The notes under the pieces were generated by a model, which saw only the letters and a list, made by a program, of their open reading frames with translations, had not been told where the DNA came from and did not search any database. Shown in pieces: positions 14,677 through 23,957 of a stretch of 64,000 nt of DNA (within the stretch, counting starts at the first letter, position 1; every line of letters begins with the position of its first letter). This stretch comes from JAGXKT01 sp964531695 (lineage in GTDB: Bacteria > Planctomycetota > Phycisphaerae > SM23-33). A program made the translations under genes and the position numbers. Where the stretch lies: NCBI GenBank assembly GCA_964531695.1, contig CAZHEH010000002.1, positions 62,001 to 126,000 of the forward strand. Direction: 5' to 3'.

Positions 14677-16749
14677 ATGAGTCTCAGATCGTTACTGATC
14701 GGCCTGCTGCTGTCGGCGGCCATTGCCGCTGTCGGCTACTACAACGACAGTGTGCTGCGACTGACCATGATCGTGGGCAACCACCTGCCCATCAGCGTGT
14801 TCGGTCTCCTGGTCATTGTGGCGATGCTGATCAACCCGCTTCTCCACACCTTCCACCGCTCGCTCCGGCTGCGGAAGGGCGAGCTGGCGGTCATCGTCGC
14901 GATGATGCTGGTGGTATGCAGCATTCCCGGCAGCGGCTTGATGCGGACGTTCCACTCGTCGATGGCCATGCCGGCCCAGCACTACAACAAGACGCAGGCC
15001 TGGAAGCGCGCCGAGGTGATGAAGTATGTGCCCGACCGCCTGCTGGCGGCGCAAGGGCAGTACGACGAGGACGTCACCAAGCCGTTCGTGGAGGGTGGGG
15101 CGGAGGCGCGGGGCGAGGACATCGGCCTGTTCAACGGGGACGTCTTCCAGACCAACAACGTGCCGTGGGGCAAATGGTCCGAGGCGTTGTGGACGTGGTA
15201 CCCCCTGTTACTCTTGCTGGCGGCGGCCGTGATCTCTCTGGGGCTGATCGTGCATCGGCAGTGGGCGTATCGGGAGCGCCTGCGGTATCCGATCGCAACG
15301 GTGGCCGAGACGATCATGCAGCAGGATGAGGGGCGGATGGGTCCGATCTTCCGCAACAAGCTGTTCTGGATCGGTCTGGGCGCGGTTCTGGCGCTGCATC
15401 TGGTCAACGGTGTGGCGAAGCTGTATCCGGGGTCGATGATCTCGATCCCGCTGTCGTTCCCGATGGAGCAGATCACCAAGAAGTGGCCGGAGTTGGGCGT
15501 GCCGCAGTCAGGCCGCCTGTTCAACCCGACGATCTACCTCACGGTGACGGCCTTCGCGTTCTTCCTCGCCTCGGACGTGAGCTTCTCCCTCGGCGTCTCG
15601 CAGGTGCTGTACATCTTGATGACCGCCGCCCTGATCGGCGCTGGGATCGATTTCAGCGAAGACTATTTCACGGGCGGTCCGCCGGCTTCCCAGCGGTTCG
15701 GGAGCTACCTGGGCATCGGACTGCTGCTGGTGTACATGGGACGCCGGTACTACTGGCAAATCCTGAAAGCGGCGCTGACCTTCCGGAGAGAGGAGGGCGT
15801 CGAGAGCTACGCGCCGTGGGCGTGCCGGGCCTTCATCGCCGCGACCGTGGGTATCGTCGTCATCATGTCGTCGGTGATGGGGTTGGACTGGCCGTTCGCG
15901 ATCCTTGTGACGTTTCTGATTCTGCTGATGTTCCTGGTCATGGCCCGCGTGAACGCCGAGAGCGGGCTGTTCTTCATCCAGCCGTGGTGGCAGCCCATCG
16001 GCGTGATGATGGGCCTGTTCGGCGTGGCCGCGCTGGGCCCGACGAACTTCATGGTCATCGGCATCCTCTGTATGGTGCTGACGATCGACCCACGCGAGAC
16101 GCTGATGCCGTTCCTTGTCAACGGGCTGAAGATGACCGACGACAGCCGCGTTCGACCCGGACGGATGGGCCTGGCCGCCGGCTGGGTGTACGTGGTCGGC
16201 CTGGCCGTGGCCACCATCGTGGTCTTCTGGGCCGTCTATGACGTGGGCGGTCCCAAGCAAGACGGCTGGGCATTCAACAGTGTGCCGAAGTTCCCGTTCC
16301 AGTCGGCCAGTACGGAGTTCGGGCAGCTCGAGCTGGCGGGGCAGTTGTCCGAGTCCAGGCACTACGAGACCGGGGAGCGGCTCCTCAACATGAGCCCCGA
16401 TCCCTCCTTCCTGCGATGGGGGGGCATCGGGTTGGCTCTGGTGCTCGGATTCGCCGTGGCGCGATGGCGCTTCACCTGGTGGCCCCTGCATCCGGTGTTG
16501 TTCCTCGCATGGGGCACGTACCCCCTATCGCACTTCAGTCATTCGTTCCTGCTGGGCTGGCTCATCAAAGCGCTGGTCACCAAATTCGGCGGCGGCCGGG
16601 CGCACCGCAAAGCCATTCCCCTGATGATCGGCATCGTTGCCGGCGATCTGCTCGGCGGGCTGATCTTCATGGTCCACGGCGCTGCGTACTTCTTCATCAC
16701 GGACACGCGGCTGCCCGGCGAGGAGGTGTACCGGATCTTCCCCGGCTGA
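14677..16749 (+). CDS. Large multi-pass membrane protein, DUF6785/DUF6784-like
   Basis: 690 residues with about 14 predicted membrane segments. They include an N-terminal pair (LLIGLLLSAAIAAVGYY, then LPISVFGLLVIVAMLI), a central cluster near residues 165-200 and several in the second half. The conserved pieces PHRQWAYRERLRYPIATVAE (as VHRQWAYRERLRYPIA) and AESGLFFIQPWWQPIGVMMG resemble the DUF6785 and DUF6784 pair found together in Planctomycetes and Verrucomicrobia, distantly similar to oligopeptide-transporter-type proteins. Substrate unknown. The ATG at 14677 is chosen over 14527 because it sits downstream of the promoter and directly before the first helix. Confidence 0.8.
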   Translation: MSLRSLLIGLLLSAAIAAVGYYNDSVLRLTMIVGNHLPISVFGLLVIVAMLINPLLHTFHRSLRLRKGELAVIVAMMLVVCSIPGSGLMRTFHSSMAMPAQHYNKTQAWKRAEVMKYVPDRLLAAQGQYDEDVTKPFVEGGAEARGEDIGLFNGDVFQTNNVPWGKWSEALWTWYPLLLLLAAAVISLGLIVHRQWAYRERLRYPIATVAETIMQQDEGRMGPIFRNKLFWIGLGAVLALHLVNGVAKLYPGSMISIPLSFPMEQITKKWPELGVPQSGRLFNPTIYLTVTAFAFFLASDVSFSLGVSQVLYILMTAALIGAGIDFSEDYFTGGPPASQRFGSYLGIGLLLVYMGRRYYWQILKAALTFRREEGVESYAPWACRAFIAATVGIVVIMSSVMGLDWPFAILVTFLILLMFLVMARVNAESGLFFIQPWWQPIGVMMGLFGVAALGPTNFMVIGILCMVLTIDPRETLMPFLVNGLKMTDDSRVRPGRMGLAAGWVYVVGLAVATIVVFWAVYDVGGPKQDGWAFNSVPKFPFQSASTEFGQLELAGQLSESRHYETGERLLNMSPDPSFLRWGGIGLALVLGFAVARWRFTWWPLHPVLFLAWGTYPLSHFSHSFLLGWLIKALVTKFGGGRAHRKAIPLMIGIVAGDLLGGLIFMVHGAAYFFITDTRLPGEEVYRIFPG

Positions 16750-16791
16750 TCCGGGCTCGCGGCTCGCGGCCGTCACGGCACGACCAGCCGA

Positions 16792-16989
16792 TCAGTGGTA
16801 GATATTGCGGTAGACGTTCAGCCGGTCTTGTCCGTGGGAGCGCGGGCCCGGCCGCCTCTCGTGGGGGTGGCGGATATCGGCGTGGTTGTTCTCTTCCGGG
16901 CCCTTGGGGGCACAGCCGGTCAGTAGGCCCGCCGCCAGTACACTCGCGGCGAACAGCAGCAGCGCTAACAGGATTCGTGGTCGGTTCAT
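16792..16989 (-). CDS. Small lipoprotein
   Basis: 65 residues with a textbook lipoprotein signal peptide: basic start (MNRPR), hydrophobic core (ILLALLLFAASVLAAG) and the lipobox LLTGC near residue 26. The mature part is only about 40 residues, polar and rich in His and Arg, with no recognised domain. It lies between the DUF6785-type gene and the beta-barrel gene, in the minus direction like the latter. Function unknown. Confidence 0.7.
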   Translation of the reverse strand: MNRPRILLALLLFAASVLAAGLLTGCAPKGPEENNHADIRHPHERRPGPRSHGQDRLNVYRNIYH

Positions 16990-17090
16990 GGGTATGCACC
17001 TCTCGGCGGCGGGTTCCTGGGCCGCCTTCCACTCAATCCTATGCGCGCCGGGCTCGAAATGCGGTCCCGCCTCCGGCGCAAACGCCGGCG

Positions 17091-18611
17091 CTACCAGGCG
17101 TACCGGACCGAGGCATGAACGTTCGTGTTCCGCTCGAACTGGCCGAAGAAGGTATGCGTCCGGGCTCCGAAGAAGACGTTGGCGCCCGTCTCGACGGTCC
17201 AGTGGTCGTCGATCTTGTAGGTCATGCTGGGGCGGAGGTAGGCGTCCGAGTCGCTCGGGCTGTAATAGCCGAAGAACGACAGGATGAGGTTCTGGTTCAT
17301 CAGCTTCTTCGTGACCCGGAGCGTGACGACGTGCCGGTCCTCATCCTCCCGCGGCACGCCGCGCGGCAGCGCGCGACGATACGCGTCGTAGTCGCACATC
17401 CACTCCAGGTAGTACTGGCCCGCGACGGTCAGGTCGTGGGCGATCTCCGGCAGGTCGCGCTCATAGCCGACCAGCAGTCGGAACTGGCTGTTGCTCACGA
17501 GCGGATCGTCGCCGTCGTCGTCCTCGATGGAGCGGTAGTAGGCCGCCTCGACGTTGGCGATGCCGTCGCCGAGCTGCCCGCGGGCGCTGGCGCCGTACAC
17601 GTTCAACCGGGGGAAGGTCGCGCGGCCGAGCATGTCCTGCCCGCCGGGGCTCTTCCACCGGCCCCAGTAGCCGTAGCCGGCCAGCTCGACGCCCTCCACG
17701 GTCTGCCAGAGCCGCCCGGCGTACTCGGCGTCCCGGAACCACTCGTTGGGGATGTCGGCCCGGACGATGCGGTCCTGCCCGACGATCCCCCCGGCCGCGG
17801 CCGAGTAGTAGGAGATCCGCCGGCCCTCGATGAACCGGTCCGGGTCGAAGCGGGGCGTGTAGACGAAGTCCGCATTGACGATGTCCGAGAACGCGCTGAG
17901 CTTGACGGCGTCCGAGGGGGCTTTGAGGTACTCCACGTCGCGCCCGATGAAGAACGACTGCCAGTCCTTCGGGAACATGTCGTTGAGGAACAGCAGGTCG
18001 CCCGTGCCCCAGGTAAGGATCTGCCGCCCGGCCTTGACGGTCAGGAAGTCCGCCGGCTCGAAGCCGACGCTCGCCTCCCGCAGGTCGAGGAAGCCCTTGC
18101 CCCGCTCCAGGTTCACGGCGTGGTGGTCGGTGACCGCGTCGTAGAGCAGGTCGGTCGTCAGCTTGAAGTTGAAGCCCTCCCAGTACTTCTCCGCCTGTAG
18201 CTGCAGGCGGGCTTCGCCGAGGGACGCCTGGGACTGATGCGCCGGATGCTGCGTCCGCACGCCGCCGCGGAGGTCAATGAAGCCGCCGAAGTCGAACGGC
18301 AGCTCGAAGCGGTCCTCCGACTCGGCCTCGCCCCCGGACGGCTCCGCTTTGCCGCCGTCGAGGCCCGTCGGCAGGGCGGGGCCTGCGTCGTCCTCGAGAC
18401 CCGGCGGCAGCGCCGGTTCGGAATCAGCGTCCCCATCCTCCAGTCCCGGCGGCACGGCCGGGCCGTTATCCGCGGCTTCCGCATCCTCCAGACCGGCCGG
18501 GAGTTCCGGCGGCCCGTCGGCCATCACCACCGGAACGCATCCCATCAGGAGCATCGCCGCCAGCCACACGCCTGCCGTTCGCCGCATCGTTTTCCGCCTC
18601 ATAGCGCCCAT
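17091..18611 (-). CDS. Outer-membrane beta-barrel protein, DUF1302/porin-like, with GLED repeats
   Basis: 506 residues. A signal peptide (WLAAMLLMGCVPVVMA) is followed by a linker of about 70 residues with four imperfect repeats of the form PxLPxGLED. The remaining 400 residues form an outer-membrane barrel, rich in alternating hydrophobic strands and ending in a C-terminal aromatic residue (VRYAW). The segment around FLTVKAGRQILTWGTGDLLF is characteristic of DUF1302-type and related porin-like barrels found next to RND transporters and LolA-like proteins. It is the last gene of the four-gene export module. The start is uncertain: 18611 (GGGGAG site, short spacing) or 18587 (GAGG site). Confidence 0.82.
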   Translation of the reverse strand: MGAMRRKTMRRTAGVWLAAMLLMGCVPVVMADGPPELPAGLEDAEAADNGPAVPPGLEDGDADSEPALPPGLEDDAGPALPTGLDGGKAEPSGGEAESEDRFELPFDFGGFIDLRGGVRTQHPAHQSQASLGEARLQLQAEKYWEGFNFKLTTDLLYDAVTDHHAVNLERGKGFLDLREASVGFEPADFLTVKAGRQILTWGTGDLLFLNDMFPKDWQSFFIGRDVEYLKAPSDAVKLSAFSDIVNADFVYTPRFDPDRFIEGRRISYYSAAAGGIVGQDRIVRADIPNEWFRDAEYAGRLWQTVEGVELAGYGYWGRWKSPGGQDMLGRATFPRLNVYGASARGQLGDGIANVEAAYYRSIEDDDGDDPLVSNSQFRLLVGYERDLPEIAHDLTVAGQYYLEWMCDYDAYRRALPRGVPREDEDRHVVTLRVTKKLMNQNLILSFFGYYSPSDSDAYLRPSMTYKIDDHWTVETGANVFFGARTHTFFGQFERNTNVHASVRYAW

Positions 18612-18629
18612 GTTACTCCCCGGCCGCCG

Positions 18630-19598
18630 CTACTCCAGATGTTCCCGCGGCGGGTTCCGCAGGGCCTTCTGCTCGAAGACGTCCTCGTCGAGGTCCTCGA
18701 GGTCGTACTCGACGTTCGAGTACTCCAGATCCGTGTAGCCGCCGGTCTCCAGGTCCATCATGCGGGATTTCACGGCCGTGGGGTAGCTGACTTCCTCGCC
18801 GCTCGCATCTTCCGTCACGACGTCGGCCTCGAGCACCTTGTAGCGGCGGTACTCGGTGCCATCGGCGTCGTAGTAGCTCGTCTGGATGGGCATGAAGGTC
18901 TTCTTGTGGACCCACGTCTTGTAGTGGGCGAACTCGACGGTCTTGTTCTCGTCGATGTCCTTGGGCGTGCTCTTCAGGACGTAGTAGGGCCCCGTGCTTT
19001 CCTCGTCGAGCAGCTCGTGGTCGTCCAGCTCGGGGCTCCGGCCGGAGACGTCCTCGTAGTAGAAGTGCGAACCGACGAAGCTCGTCCGCTTGTCCGACGA
19101 GGCGATACGGCGGACGAGGTCCAGGTCCGGCACGTAGAGCCAGCGGTCGTCGTTCGTCTTCGGGTCCGGGTGCTTCCAGACGAGGAAGGTCATCTTGTCC
19201 ACGTCCGGCGGGCGGTGGAAGTACACGAAGAACCGCTGGTCGCCGGTGAACGTGTCCGCCTCGGCCTCCTCCGTCTCGGCTTCGCCCTCGGGCCAGTCGC
19301 GGCGGAGGATCGTCAGCTCGCGCGTCCGCTTGTTGCCCTTCTCGTCGAAGATGCTCATCGTCGCGCGGGCCTTGCCGTTCTCGCCCTGGTAGTAGGCGAC
19401 GCGGTTCGACTTCCTGATGATCTCGCCGACGTCGGGCATCTCCTCGGCCGGCTTGTCGCCCTCGGCGTCTTGCGCCGTCAGGGGGGGCGCCCATGCGAGC
19501 ACTAACGCCGCCGTCAGCGCGAGCAGGCCCGTACCAATCGCCTTGCCGTTTCGTGCAATCCGTGTGATTTGCCGACTATTCGCTGTTTGCCGTTCCAT
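18630..19598 (-). CDS. LolA-like outer-membrane lipoprotein-sorting protein
   Basis: 322 residues. A signal peptide (core GLLALTAALVLAWAPPLTAQ, cleavage after TAQ) is followed by the LolA-like (PF17131-type) domain. Its landmarks are DVGEIIRKSNRVAYYQGENG near 60-80, FFVYFHRPPDVDKMTFLVWK, WLYVPDLDLVRRI and YYEDVSGRSP. Such periplasmic proteins carry lipids or lipoproteins, and in these modules they are thought to pass an RND substrate to the outer membrane. The start at 19598 overlaps the end of the RND gene by 23 nt, with a GAGGAG ribosome site inside that gene, so translation is coupled. Confidence 0.87.
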   Translation of the reverse strand: MERQTANSRQITRIARNGKAIGTGLLALTAALVLAWAPPLTAQDAEGDKPAEEMPDVGEIIRKSNRVAYYQGENGKARATMSIFDEKGNKRTRELTILRRDWPEGEAETEEAEADTFTGDQRFFVYFHRPPDVDKMTFLVWKHPDPKTNDDRWLYVPDLDLVRRIASSDKRTSFVGSHFYYEDVSGRSPELDDHELLDEESTGPYYVLKSTPKDIDENKTVEFAHYKTWVHKKTFMPIQTSYYDADGTEYRRYKVLEADVVTEDASGEEVSYPTAVKSRMMDLETGGYTDLEYSNVEYDLEDLDEDVFEQKALRNPPREHLE

Positions 19599-22500
19599 CT
19601 GTAGACTCCTCATTGCTGGCGGCCGGCGGGGCGTCCGTGCGGCACTTGCCCAGTCGCGAGGACAGGCAGCAGCCCAGCGCCATCGCGCCGATGATGCCGG
19701 CCGCGACCAGGACCGCCACGTTCCAGCCGAGTTCCATGTACGTATTCACGTTGACGATTACCAGCAGCGCCAGCGCCGCCCCGGCCGCGACGCACGTGCC
19801 GCAGTTACAGGCGATCCGCTTGCCCCGCGTGCCGGGGAACAGCCACCGCTCCAACAGGCGGATCAGCGCCGGCAGGATCAGCAGCGTCGCCAGCCCCGAG
19901 ACCAGCAGGATCGTCGCCAGCAGCACGCCGACCGTCTTGTAGGGCATCAGCGGGGCCAGCAGCAGCGGCAGAAAGCCCGCGGCGATGACGATGATGTTCC
20001 GGCTGATCGCCCGTGCCGGCTCGCCGAAGACCTTCGGCGCGGTCTGCTTCCACGAGCCCGTCTCCGCGAACATGACCCGCCCGCGGGCGAGGAAGTGGAT
20101 CGCGAAGTCCACCGCCAGCCCGAGCGTCAAGCTCGACAGCACCGCCACAGGCATATCATAGTCCTTGCCGATCAGCCCGACCGCCCCATAGATCGCCGCG
20201 ATCGTCACCGTCAGCGGGATCATGCTCAGAAGGCCCCACAGCGCCGAGCGGAACAGCAGCGTCATCAGCAGGAAGACCACCAGGAAGCTGCCGAGGAACG
20301 CGTCCAGCATGCCCCGGACCATCTTCTCCTGCCAGACAACGTTGATGTACGTCAGCCCGAACCACTTGTGCTCGATCCCGGCCGGGGGCGGGTTGTCCGC
20401 CACGTACTGACGCACGGCCTTCGCCACGCGGGACATGTCCTTGTTGTCGCCGCTGGTGAGCTGCACCCACAAGCTCGCCTGCCGGAAGCCGGGGTCGTAG
20501 ACGGTCTCGTCCGGTTTGTCCACGAAGTGCCACAGGTCGCGGTAGCGGTGGCTCTGCTCGTACTGGATGAGCATCTGGCTGATGCCGCCGCGCGTGTCCG
20601 GGATGCGGTAGTCCTCCTGCCGGCCGGAGACGAAATCCCGGTGGACCGTGCGTACGATGTCCGCCACGGAGTTGCTCTTGCCCACGACGGGCTCGTCCGA
20701 CTCGGCGAAGGTGACGCTTCGCAGATGCTCCTGGAGGTCGGCCATGTAGCGGAGCACCTCCGGCCGCTTGAACACGGCGCCCTCGGCGTTGTGGGCGTCG
20801 ATCCGCTCCTGAAGGAAGGCCTGCGCCTCCCGCCAGCCGGCGTCGGGCTCGGGCTGGGGCTCGGACGGTCCGCCGAAAGGGTCGGCCGGCGCCGCGCCTC
20901 CGCCGAAGGGGTCTTCCGGGGCGTTGCCTTCGGCGCCGGGTGTCTCAGCGGGCGCCTCGGCGCCCTCGCCGAGCTTGCCGGCGATGAACGCCTCCAACCC
21001 GGCCAGCAGGGCCCCGCGGCTGTCGACCTGTCCGGCCGTGCGGCGGGCCTGCTCCCCAAACGTGCGGAAGGCCTCGGCCACCGCGGGCTCCTCCTCCTCG
21101 GCCCGCTGGTCGGCGGCCCCGGCCAGCTCGCCCCCGGCCGTGTCGGGGTCGTACTCCATCTCCGGCGCCTGGAGCGCCAAATAGGCCATGTACGTGCCGC
21201 CGAAGTGGTCGTTCAGCACGCGGTCGGCCTCGCGGATGGGGTGGCTCTTCGTGAACCACTTGACCGGGTTGTCGTTGACCTCGATCTGCGAGATGCCGTA
21301 GCCGGCGATGACCAGCACGACGGCCGTCAGGGCCAGGATCGGCTTGGCCCGGCGGTAGGTGGCGCCGCCCATCCAGCGGAGGAAGCGGCTCAGGGTGCCG
21401 CCACCGGCCGGCTCTTGGGCCTCGTGGTCGTGCTTGGCGCCGAACGTCTCCAGCATCCGCGGCGGGATGAACATGACGAACGCCGGGATGAACGTCACCG
21501 TCAGCAGCCACGCCATCAGCACGCCAAGCGCCACGTAGATGCCGAAGACCTGCACCGGCGGAATCGGCGTCAGCGCCAGCGAAGCGAAGCCCGCCGCGGA
21601 GGTCAGCGAGGTGTAGAGCATCGGCGAGAACAGCGAGTCCATCACGCGACGCATCGTCTCGCGGCGGTCCCGCGTCTCCTGGTAGCGGTCGAAGAACTCG
21701 CTGAGGATGTGGATCGAGTCCAGCACCGCGATCGGCATGATGAAGATCGGGATCATGCTGCTCATGATGTGGACCGGGAAGCCCGACAGGACCAGCGCGC
21801 CCATCGTCAGGACCACGCTGACCAGCGCGACGATCATCGGAGAGACGATCAGGATCAGCTTCCGGAAGAACACGAGCATCAGAAGGAAGATCACCGCCAT
21901 CGCCGACGGGGCGGAGATCGCCATCTGGATGAACATCTCCACGCCGAAGGTGTCCTCGGCCACGGGCAGACCGGTGATGTGGTACTCGGCCGTGGAGGCC
22001 TCGGCGCGCGATTCCGCCTTGCCTACGCGCTCGCCCAGGGCCTTGCCCAGATCCTGGGCCCCCGCCAAAGCGGCCACGGCTTCATCCTCGAGCGGCGTCC
22101 CCGGCTTGGGACCTCGCGCCAGAATCTCCGCCGATGTGTCCCGAATCCGCCGCGGCTCCGCTCCGAGTAGGTCCGGCAGCGACGTCAACTCGCCGGGAGC
22201 CCCCTCCACCGGCGCATGATGGGCGATCCGACGGCCGAGGCGCAGCAGAGCGGCCTGCGCCGGCTCCGCGCCGGCCGGCCAGTCGAGCTGCTTGATCTCG
22301 TGACGGACCTCGGCCCACATCTCGAGGATGGGCAGGCGGTCGTTCAGCCGCGTGTAGATCTTGTGGCTCAGGTCCTTGCGGCTGATGGGCAGGTAGATCG
22401 CCACCGCCTTGCCGTCCTCGCTGACCACCGTGTCGTGCAGGAACGGCACATTCAGTGCCGCGTCGCGGACCGCCTCCGCCTCTTCCTGCGTCTCGGGCGG

Positions 22501-22968
22501 CTCCGGCATGAGGTACGAGAAGTCGAGCGACCCCTCGACGTGCGCGACCTTGTCTACCGTGGACGGAGCGATCGCGTCCTTCTCGATCACGCCCTCGCCC
22601 TCCGGCTCGCCGATTCGGGCGCCGTTGAGCGTCACGGCGTATTCCGTCAGGGCGTACACCTTGCGGAGCGTCTCGGGGTTGAACGCCCCGGCCGGGTGAT
22701 CGGGGTTCACCACGCCGACCACGATCATGTCGTGCAGGCCGAACTCCTCCTTCATGCGGTCGTGACGGACTCGCACCGGGTCATCGGCCGGAAGCATGTT
22801 CTCGGGGTCCGTGTCCACCCGGAGTTGGGGCAGGAAGCCGAACGTGTCGGGGAAGAGCGTCGGCAGTCCGGCCCCGGCCGCCACCGCCAGGGTGACAACG
22901 ATCACCACAGCCGTCAGGGCCAGGTGGTGCGACGTGGCTGCATCCGTGATTCGCCGTTTCATGTCCAT
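19576..22968 (-). CDS. RND/MMPL-family transporter
   Basis: 1130 residues. Two symmetrical halves, each with one leading helix, a large periplasmic domain and five further helices. The first half begins HLALTAVVIVVTLAVAAGAG (helix 1) and its cluster includes SAMAVIFLLMLVFFRKLILIV and a GFPVHIMSSMIPIFIMPIAV segment; the second half repeats this with VDFAIHFLARGR near the end. It is a proton-driven exporter of hydrophobic molecules, as for MMPL, HpnN and related proteins. The second periplasmic domain carries a 40-residue low-complexity insert with DPFGG motifs. ATG 22962 is a possible alternative start (better spacing to GGGGAAG). It heads the module; the ArsR gene lies 42 bp upstream, same direction. 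Confidence 0.92.
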   Translation of the reverse strand: MDMKRRITDAATSHHLALTAVVIVVTLAVAAGAGLPTLFPDTFGFLPQLRVDTDPENMLPADDPVRVRHDRMKEEFGLHDMIVVGVVNPDHPAGAFNPETLRKVYALTEYAVTLNGARIGEPEGEGVIEKDAIAPSTVDKVAHVEGSLDFSYLMPEPPETQEEAEAVRDAALNVPFLHDTVVSEDGKAVAIYLPISRKDLSHKIYTRLNDRLPILEMWAEVRHEIKQLDWPAGAEPAQAALLRLGRRIAHHAPVEGAPGELTSLPDLLGAEPRRIRDTSAEILARGPKPGTPLEDEAVAALAGAQDLGKALGERVGKAESRAEASTAEYHITGLPVAEDTFGVEMFIQMAISAPSAMAVIFLLMLVFFRKLILIVSPMIVALVSVVLTMGALVLSGFPVHIMSSMIPIFIMPIAVLDSIHILSEFFDRYQETRDRRETMRRVMDSLFSPMLYTSLTSAAGFASLALTPIPPVQVFGIYVALGVLMAWLLTVTFIPAFVMFIPPRMLETFGAKHDHEAQEPAGGGTLSRFLRWMGGATYRRAKPILALTAVVLVIAGYGISQIEVNDNPVKWFTKSHPIREADRVLNDHFGGTYMAYLALQAPEMEYDPDTAGGELAGAADQRAEEEEPAVAEAFRTFGEQARRTAGQVDSRGALLAGLEAFIAGKLGEGAEAPAETPGAEGNAPEDPFGGGAAPADPFGGPSEPQPEPDAGWREAQAFLQERIDAHNAEGAVFKRPEVLRYMADLQEHLRSVTFAESDEPVVGKSNSVADIVRTVHRDFVSGRQEDYRIPDTRGGISQMLIQYEQSHRYRDLWHFVDKPDETVYDPGFRQASLWVQLTSGDNKDMSRVAKAVRQYVADNPPPAGIEHKWFGLTYINVVWQEKMVRGMLDAFLGSFLVVFLLMTLLFRSALWGLLSMIPLTVTIAAIYGAVGLIGKDYDMPVAVLSSLTLGLAVDFAIHFLARGRVMFAETGSWKQTAPKVFGEPARAISRNIIVIAAGFLPLLLAPLMPYKTVGVLLATILLVSGLATLLILPALIRLLERWLFPGTRGKRIACNCGTCVAAGAALALLVIVNVNTYMELGWNVAVLVAAGIIGAMALGCCLSSRLGKCRTDAPPAASNEESTDGTANSE

Positions 22969-23010
22969 GGCTTCCCCATGCTCGAGGGCGAACGTTCGCC
23001 CATGGGTATG

Positions 23011-23358
23011 CTAACGCTCCGACGGCTCGCCGGCATCCTCGCCGCAGGAACGGCGGATACAGTGAACAACCTGCACTATGTTCGGGTTGGCCAGCCGGTA
23101 GTAGGCGTGGGTGCCCTCGCGCCGCGCGGCCAGCACGCCGCGGTCGCGCATCAGACCGAGCTGCTGGCTCGTGATCGCCGGTTTGGCGCCCAAGGCCTCG
23201 ACGATGTCGCCCACGGCCATCTCGCCTCCCTCGGCCCGCTCCAGCAGGTCGATGATCCGCAGCCGTACGGGGTGGGCTACCGCCTTCAGCGTCCGTGCGA
23301 CCCGTTCCCAACTCGCTGTGGGGGCCGCCCGTTCTCGTTGTCCGGCTTGTGAGCTCAT
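23011..23358 (-). CDS. ArsR-family winged-helix transcriptional regulator
   Basis: 115 residues. A winged helix-turn-helix domain: RTLKAVAHPVRLRIIDLLER is the typical start, the recognition helix region is ITSQQLGLMRDRGVL and the wing is LAARREGTHAYYRL. A C-terminal HCIRRSCGED with two Cys could sense metal or redox, though the classical ELCVCDL metal motif is absent. It is the first gene ahead of the RND/LolA/barrel module in the same direction and with short spacing, so it probably represses this module and itself. Ligand unknown. Confidence 0.9.
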   Translation of the reverse strand: MSSQAGQRERAAPTASWERVARTLKAVAHPVRLRIIDLLERAEGGEMAVGDIVEALGAKPAITSQQLGLMRDRGVLAARREGTHAYYRLANPNIVQVVHCIRRSCGEDAGEPSER

Positions 23359-23573
23359 GACGGTACCTTCAACATGTTACTATATCTCATAATACTTATA
23401 CAATCAAGTCGGGGGAACGGGAATCGTTGTGAAATGGGCGGGGCAAGCGGCCCGCGGCGAAGCGGGACGCTTCAGATCGCCGCGCGGCCTGAGATGGCCC
23501 TACAGCAATAGCAGCGGCAGCGCCGGAAGTGCCGGGCCGGCCGCGGGACGCGCGCCGTGCGCTGCCTCGACGG

Positions 23574-23957
23574 CTAGTGCATTGCCTTCAGCACGTCTCG
23601 CAAGCTGATCAGCCCGACCAGCTCGCCGTTGTCGTCCAGCACGGCCAGATGGCGGATGTGATGCTCGGCCATCTTCCGCCCGCACGCCTCCACTGAGTCC
23701 GACGGTCGGCAGGTGTGCAGCGGCGAGGTCATGATCTGCCCGACGTGGGAGCGATCCGCGTCTCGCCCCTCGGCCAGGACACGGCGGAGGAAGTCGCGCT
23801 CGGTGACAATGCCCAGTTCCTCGTCTTGGTCCTCGACCACCATCGCCCCGACGTTCGCCTGCGCCATCCGAGCCGCCGCGTCTCGCACGGTCTCGCCGGG
23901 CAACGCCGTGATTACATCCGAGCCCTTTCGGAGCAACACGTCTTCCACGGTCGCCAT
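23574..23957 (-). CDS. CBS-domain pair protein
   Basis: 127 residues, two CBS domains forming a single Bateman module: the first ends with VVEDQDEELGIVTERDFLRRV (here shortened as LGIVTERDFLRRV near 50) and the second ends with LAVLDDNGELVGLISLRDVLK. Such stand-alone pairs bind adenosine nucleotides or S-adenosylmethionine and regulate partner proteins. No partner is obvious here. The start is the ATG at 23957. The gap to the ArsR gene (23359-23573) holds nothing that I can support. Confidence 0.9.
   Translation of the reverse strand: MATVEDVLLRKGSDVITALPGETVRDAAARMAQANVGAMVVEDQDEELGIVTERDFLRRVLAEGRDADRSHVGQIMTSPLHTCRPSDSVEACGRKMAEHHIRHLAVLDDNGELVGLISLRDVLKAMH

Noticed and set aside
19417..22170. 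Plus-strand ORF of 917 residues opposite the RND gene
   Set aside because: Composition is Arg/Gly/Asp/His-rich with no motif; the RND frame on the other strand is complete and typical.
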